Assembly: GCA_963789175.1 (NCBI GenBank)
Contig: CAWBJO010000007.1
Location: 558,001 to 622,000, forward strand
Direction: 5' to 3'
From: CAWBJO01 sp963789175
GTDB taxonomy: Bacteria; Pseudomonadota; Alphaproteobacteria; Rhizobiales; Aestuariivirgaceae
Length of the DNA: 64,000 nucleotides
Shown: piece by piece, positions 59,172 through 64,000 of the stretch
Position numbering within the stretch: the first letter of the stretch is position 1
Layout: the number at the start of each line of letters is the position of its first letter
The notes under the pieces: model-generated
The model's database searches: none
Told to the model about the DNA's origin: nothing
Seen by the model: only the letters and a program-made list of their open reading frames with translations
Translations under genes and position numbers: made by a program

Positions 59172-61103
59172 GTTGGACGTGAACCGCTGAATTGCATTGC
59201 TGCCTCGGTCCCCGCTCTTGGCAAAGCCGGTCAGCATTTTGATGAAGTTCGGCGAGGTCATCATTCGACCGGTGACCCAAGGTCCGGCGAGAATGCCGAC
59301 TGCGACGGGCACGTTGCCGGTAAACAGGGCCGTTGCTGCAGCGGCACCCTGGCCAGCAGTGAGAAGATGGCGAGCCGTGTTGGACGTGTTAGCCAGTCGT
59401 TGAGTGTCCTTGGCAGCCGAGACAGTCTTAACCAGATCATTGATCGCCGGCGCTAGCCCCTGGTAACGCTTGCCAACGAACAGCACGAGTTTCGCCTCGG
59501 GCGACAGCTTCTCCCAATTGGTGAGGAACGTCGAAACCGAGAAGTCCTTTGCCGCTCCGCCAAGTTCGGTCGCACCGCGTGCCCCGGGTGATGCTTTGCC
59601 GAGTTGGTCAAAGACGGTTGCCGAAACCGTGTCCCATTCATCGGCCGTGAAATTCCGTCGCAGAGTTCCGAGGCGCGATCCGCCATGCTGCGCACCCTGG
59701 AGGGCGTAGCGATAGGCGAGCTCATCCGCCTGAGTGTTCTCCAGCTTCTGCCAGAGCTTCTGATTTATTGTTAGATTGAACCGGGTGTAGCGATCGGCAA
59801 CGGCCAACGCTCGCTCCGCATGCGGGCCGGCCTGGCGGGCCACTTCCTTCATATCCTCGGAGAGTGCGCCGTAGAGAGTCTCGCATTTTGTCCTGCTGGG
59901 CACTTTCGCTCATGCCCTGAGGACGAACCTTGAGCATTTTGCCGATGTCGGTGCGCAGGCGTCGGAAGTCCTCGAAGGGAATGCCACGAGTGCCAGCGCG
60001 GACGATGCTCTGCACCTTCGCAATCACAGGGCTGAGAGCGTGTCATCACGCGAGCCACCGGCCGCTTGGTCTCTCGCGAAGAGCTGATTGAGTAGCCTCG
60101 ACGTGTTCGGCGTCGTGGTCCGAGCCTGAGCGCCAATGGCGCTGTAGGCACGATTGTAGAGGGCCTCCTGGCGGGTCTCAAAACGCTCAGTGGCGCGTTG
60201 TCGGGCGCCTTCGCGCATGACCTCCCCGGCGCCTTGTGGAGTTGTCGGTGTGCCGAAGCGGTTTGCAATCTCGTCGGACCGCTGGGCAATGTCGTCAGCC
60301 TGCTGCGTCCAGACGTTCTGCATTCGGCCGGCGGCTCCGGGCGTGCTCGCCAAGGCCTGCTCGGCAAGCTGGATGGGCCGTGAACCGGTCACGGCTCCGA
60401 CAGTCGGACGAACCCCGGCGCGTGCAAACTGACGCCAATCGCTCGCCGGCCTGAGGCCCACCGAATATGCGCGTAACTCCGCGGTAGCCCGCACCAAGAG
60501 CCTGACCCACCGGGGGAACGGCGCCACCTACTATTGCACCGGTCTGAGCACCGCTTTGCGCTCGGGACAGGCGATCCTTCAGGCCGTCGCCGGAATTGAA
60601 GCCATGGACGCCCCCGAAGGCTGCGCCAGTCGTTGCGCCACGAGCCATCTTGCCTATCAGAGAAGGGGCCTTGAGAGCGGCGCGAGCACTCCCGCCGCCA
60701 GGCACGACGACGGCGCCGGCAAACTCGGTCACGGGCGCTAGCGTTGGATATTGCTCGTAAGTCGCGGCGAGCTGCGCATCGAGCATCGCCTTTTGCTGAT
60801 CGTAGTTCTCGCCGATCGATGTCGGACCTTCGCCACGCACGGCATTCTGAAATGCCATGATGGGCGCGGTGGCGCCGGCGGCAAATTCATCGGCGCCGGC
60901 GAGCATCATGCCCTGCATGGTCGAGGCATGGAGATCCGGCTTGATGCGATCACCGGGCTTGCGGTCGCCCTTATGCGCAATGTTCGGACGCTGTGGCTCG
61001 ATCGCCGGCGGAGCATCGAGCTCGAAACCAGGCGGCAGGGCCGCCGAGGGCAGGGCGCCTCGTCGAGGACGAAACCAGGAGGAAGCGAATTGGGAGTCGG
61101 CAT
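59073..61103 (-). CDS. Large virion-type protein, four frameshifts
   Basis: ATG 61103 (PTPNSLPPGFVLDEAP) directly follows the preceding stop. The reading then crosses frames near 61050, 60445, 60030 and 59880: LPPGFELDAPPAIEPQRPNI, MQGMMLAGADEFAAGATAPI, SLIGKMARGATTGAAFGGVH, LAEQALASTPGAAGRMQNVW, TQQADDIAQRSDEIANRFGT, VQSIVRAGTRGIPFEDFRRL, LYGALSEDMKEVARQAGPHA and a C-terminus DVLHLQRQLLGDKSLNPAA. About 676 residues, Ala/Gly-rich, with long helices and glycine-rich amphipathic stretches, like internal virion or ejection proteins of podovirus-type phages. That role is inferred. Repetition of PPGF-x-LD motifs at the N-terminus is notable. Confidence 0.62.
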
Positions 61104-62448
61104 CTACTTCACCGGCCTCCACTGTTGGCCGTCCCAGATGATCTGCTCGCCCGTCTGAGGATTGCGTGCCGTCTGACCTACGACGTTGCCGCCGCTCTGC
61201 TGGCCGTAACCAGGAAGCCGGCGAGAGGTCGCCCGACTGGCCGGGCTGTTCTCCACCCTGGGCTTCGGGAAACATCGGGTTTGCTTCCGACCAGGCCGCG
61301 AGCTCCTCGTCAAACTGGGCGTCGAGATATTTCTTGCCGGTGCGCTTGAGGTAGTCGCGAGCGAACTTCGCCACCTCGACCTTGCGCTCGGCGAGGCGCC
61401 GCTTGGTGGCAATGAGCTGCTGGTTACCTGCAGGGGTGAAGTCGAGATTGGCATTGGCCTGCGAGAGAAACAGCACGTCGGCATTGGACACGCCGGCGCC
61501 GAGCGATCCAATCTCCTGGCGAATGGCGTCATTGGCGAGCGCCTTGAACGACTCGATGTCGCGCACGCCGTTCGGATCGAAGCCGAGAGTGGCCGCGATC
61601 TGCTTTGCCTTCATGACCTTCGAGGCGCCGGGACCGCTGTAGAAATCCGGCGACTGGGTGAGCTGGTTGCAGCTTGTCATAGACGCCGATCGCACTGCGG
61701 GCCTTCATGGCATCGCCCTGCAGCGTCTGGTTCTGTTTAAAGCGCTCCTCGCCTCCGGTTTTCCACTGGAGCTCCTCGCGCTTGATGTCGAGATCCTGAT
61801 TTTTCACGCCGAGGTCGGCCGCGTTCTCCATGCGGCTTATCTCTGCCTGGGCGGCCTGGGCGAGATTGTCATTGCCGGCGAGCTGTGCCTGGCTCTTGAG
61901 GGTGTAGAGCTGCTGTATCCGGCCGGGATCGTATCCGCCACCAGTGCAGCAGGGGCAGGGGCGTCGGCAGAGACTTCGCCATCAATGCTTGGCGCCGCAC
62001 CCGTTCCTTGAAGCAACGGAGCATACTGCGTGTAGAGAGCGTGCGCCGAGGCCGCCGAGCGTGATGCTTCGTTGTACTTGAAATAGTTCTCCGGGCTCGT
62101 CCTCGCCCATGCGGGCGCGTCCTTGTCGCTGTCGATCGTGCTCCACATGAGGCCTTCGCGATCGCGCTGCTTTGCACGATCGGACATCTCCCCTTCCATG
62201 TTTCTCATCTGCATGGCGCGGTAGGCGTTCTCTGGACCCTGAGCGGCCATGCCGGAGATCGCGCCACCGAGGGCCTGCATCGGGCGCTGCGTCGAGTTGG
62301 CGAGCATATTGCCGCCGAGCTGCAGAAACGCATTGGCGCGGGCTGCCTTCATCTGCTCGGGTGTCATGGCAGGAGCGATGCTGCCGAACGTGCCGCCCCC
62401 GTACTGGAGGCCGACGAGGCCGTTGCTGATGTTATCCCAAAAGCTCAT
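61104..62448 (-). CDS. Virion-type structural protein, three frameshifts
   Basis: ATG 62448: MSFWDNISNGLVGLQYGGGT, MTPEQMKAARANAFLQLGGN and GENAYRAMQMR-like helices. Breaks at about 61930 (G missing), 61675 (C extra) and 61220. The following frames read IQQLYTLKSQAQLAGNDNLA, NAADLGVKNQDLDIKREELQ, LTQSPDFYSGPGASKVMKAK, FARDYLKRTGKKYLDAQFDE and end TGEQIIWDGQQWRPVK. About 448 residues when repaired; Gln/Ala-rich, helical. It lies between the M15 protein and the large virion protein, in one leftward transcription unit. Probably a tail or ejection component (inference). Confidence 0.62.
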
Positions 62449-62472
62449 GTGTTCTTTTCCTTTTTCAAGCCA

Positions 62473-64000
62473 CTAAGCACTGACTCCCTGCCGTCGCAGG
62501 AGATGATTGCGCTGGCGGATGATCTCGAAATGATCAAACCGATTGACCGGCACGGGCAAAGCGGCCTGCACCGTGTCGTAAACGTCGGCCGGGTTAGAGG
62601 ATGGCCGCACAGAAGGCGGCATGCTCCGAATATCGGCGTAGGTCGCGCGAGAGGAGTACGGATTGGTGTAGGGTCGTCGCATCAACGCGAGTTCAGGCCA
62701 GTTGGACTCGCGTGGGATCGAGGGCAGAGGTGGCGCCTGCGGAGCTGGCGTGCGCGCCTGGTTGTTCGGCGTTCTACTGGCCGACGCAAACCTTGTGTCG
62801 CGACCCTGCTGGCCCGGTTGTTTGGTCCGTGTGCCTGGCTGCCGTTTGGCGGGACCGTAAAAGCCAGGAGGCGTGATGCTCAAAGGGCCACCGAAGCTGT
62901 CGGGGAGAATGGTGCGCGGGGCTCCTACGCCATCGGGGATGATTTTCTGCGGCGCATTGAGTTGAGCCATCTGCTGCGCCTGCGGCGGCGACATCGGCGG
63001 AGCAACGCGACGGCCGGGATAGGACGAGCCAGCGACATCGGCAATGCCGTACCTGCCATCAAGTGGAGGCGCCGGACGTGGGGCGAGCGAACCAAAAGCA
63101 GAGGGATCGACCTGATTGCCTGCAAACTGGCGGGAAGGCGCTGCGCCGTACTCGCCCGTGGTAAGGCGAGGCTGAGCATAGCCGGGATTGTTGGCGATGA
63201 CCTGCGCCTGCGAGAGCATGCGTGCGGTCGTGGGGTCCTGCGAACCGAACGCACCAGGGCCAACCATGTTGCCGGCGAATTGCGACGAGGGCTTTGGCCT
63301 CGCGTAAGGCCCATCGAAATTGATCTGCTGCCGAGCATAATCAACGGCGGTTGGAAACATGCGCCGCTCCAGGGTGTTGAGGCCCGGGACGAAATCGGAT
63401 GGGGCCGAGGGCGGCGCTGCCGAGGAGTTCGCCATGACCGGTTGGGGCATTGAGCGAGCTGATATGGGCGTCGGCGTATGAGGTCGCGCCGGAAGCGACG
63501 GGGCAAACTCGCGGCGAGCCAGTTGAGCGAAGTCCCTGAGGTCTGCGAGCTGTTGAGGCGGAGCTCCTGTCGGGGCGCCACCCATCGGAACAGGACGTGC
63601 TGAAGGCTGCATTGCCATGTCGATGCTGGCAAGTGAGGCGGGGCGTTGATCGTAGGCGTTCGGCTGCGAGCCGATGTTCGCGACGCGGTCGGGCGTGGCC
63701 CCAAACCCACCGCCGGGCATTTGCTTGCTGCCTAGCCGGATGTCATCGGCCACTGTCCGCCGCGGCTTGCTTGGCGCCCCATAGATGCCAAGCGCGCCGC
63801 CGTAGTCCCCCATCTCGACATGCGGCTGATCTAAGCCCTGAGGCCGCACGCCAAGACCGAGGATCGAGGCATTCTCGCGCAGATAGTTGCGGATCGGGCC
63901 GCGGTTGGTGTCGACGGCAAGGCCATATTGGTGATTGGATGCGCCAGGCGGCGCCGCTATCCCGCCAACACCTGCCTTGTACCGATCATAGTAGCCCTGC
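62473..64000 (-). CDS. M15-peptidase-domain virion protein with long disordered tail (5' end outside window)
   Basis: Open from the right edge to 62473, 508 codons visible, no break. At the edge lies a VanY/peptidase M15 core: YYDRYKAGVGGIAAPPGASN followed by HQYGLAVD, giving the metal-binding pattern SxHxxGxAxD (SNHQYGLAVD). The third ligand region follows in QPHVEM. After about residue 80 the chain is Pro/Gln/Ala/Gly-rich with recurring FAGN-x-V-x-P-x-AFGS motifs, then ends with a helical NRFDHFEIIRQRNHLLRRQG. Looks like a virion-associated peptidoglycan hydrolase fused to a flexible structural region. Head of the leftward train that continues into the two virion-type genes. Confidence 0.75.
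   Translation of the reverse strand, partial: QGYYDRYKAGVGGIAAPPGASNHQYGLAVDTNRGPIRNYLRENASILGLGVRPQGLDQPHVEMGDYGGALGIYGAPSKPRRTVADDIRLGSKQMPGGGFGATPDRVANIGSQPNAYDQRPASLASIDMAMQPSARPVPMGGAPTGAPPQQLADLRDFAQLARREFAPSLPARPHTPTPISARSMPQPVMANSSAAPPSAPSDFVPGLNTLERRMFPTAVDYARQQINFDGPYARPKPSSQFAGNMVGPGAFGSQDPTTARMLSQAQVIANNPGYAQPRLTTGEYGAAPSRQFAGNQVDPSAFGSLAPRPAPPLDGRYGIADVAGSSYPGRRVAPPMSPPQAQQMAQLNAPQKIIPDGVGAPRTILPDSFGGPLSITPPGFYGPAKRQPGTRTKQPGQQGRDTRFASASRTPNNQARTPAPQAPPLPSIPRESNWPELALMRRPYTNPYSSRATYADIRSMPPSVRPSSNPADVYDTVQAALPVPVNRFDHFEIIRQRNHLLRRQGVSA

Larger units (their letters stand above)
50088..64000. mobile_element. Integrated element (island plus phage-type genes), left part
   Basis: Everything right of the tRNA-Ser 3' end differs from the left: lower and uneven GC between 50.5 and 57.5 kb, many tiny genes, degenerate genes, an RHH gene and a toxin-antitoxin pair, then a leftward train of virion-type genes. 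tRNA-Ser 3' ends are common integration sites. No integrase, no second copy of the tRNA tail and no capsid/terminase gene is seen inside the window, so the right boundary and the class (prophage or composite island) are open. Confidence 0.72.

Noticed and set aside
50088..64000. Insertion sequence or transposase
   Set aside because: No DDE, serine or tyrosine recombinase gene and no terminal inverted repeats of an IS were found on either strand.

Overview
The window is high-GC DNA from an alphaproteobacterium, most likely of the order Hyphomicrobiales (Rhizobiales). This rests on the AapJQMP general amino-acid transporter, the hom-glpX-recJ block, the pcm-tolC-PopZ-like (DUF2497)-valS-gatB block, HWE/HisKA_2 sensor kinases, a two-domain cold-shock protein, a YjiS-like DUF1127 protein and a WYL regulator. 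No rRNA or phylogenetic marker allows a genus to be named.

Layout. 1-15 kb: the start of a class I PHA synthase reads leftward out of the window. It is followed by homoserine dehydrogenase, class II fructose-bisphosphatase and RecJ, tRNA-Glu, two transporters, glyoxalase I, a sirtuin, a tandem cold-shock protein, DUF192, tRNA-Pro, an NDUFS4-like complex I accessory subunit, tRNA-Arg, small envelope proteins, CreA and cystathionine beta-lyase. 15-25 kb: the aapJQMP operon, then a leftward cysK-alaX-sseA-acetyltransferase operon. 24-30 kb: stress and envelope genes, and a sugar-type periplasmic binding protein overlapping a CHASE3 histidine kinase. 30-43 kb: housekeeping core (pcm, tolC, PopZ-like, valS, gatB), then NDH-2. 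43-50 kb: a WYL regulator with two perfect inverted repeats in front of a DUF1127 gene, a three-PAS HWE kinase, and an acyl-CoA dehydrogenase / MmgE-PrpD / CoA-transferase catabolic cluster that ends at a tRNA-Ser.

From tRNA-Ser (49994-50087) to the right edge the sequence looks like an integrated element. The first part (50.1-57.5 kb) is visibly poorer in GC. It holds a beta-propeller phytase bracketed by about 110-bp imperfect direct repeats, eroded small genes, a ribbon-helix-helix gene facing a small divergent gene cluster, and a MerR-DUF433 / DUF5615 toxin-antitoxin pair. The second part (57.6-64 kb) is a leftward phage-type gene train: an M15-peptidase virion protein, two large virion-like proteins and small proteins. 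No integrase, terminase or capsid gene is visible; these would have to lie to the right.

Single-base frameshifts are frequent but clustered: recJ, aapQ, aapM (two), alaX, a conserved small protein at 26 kb (two), the CoA-transferase, and most genes of the island. No frameshift was found between about 26.5 and 49 kb. In most cases the shifted frame continues with the expected family sequence, so many are probably assembly errors. In the island real decay is also evident (one gene has both a frameshift and a Trp-to-stop change). One shift, in the toxin gene, sits exactly on an A AAA AAG heptamer and could be programmed.
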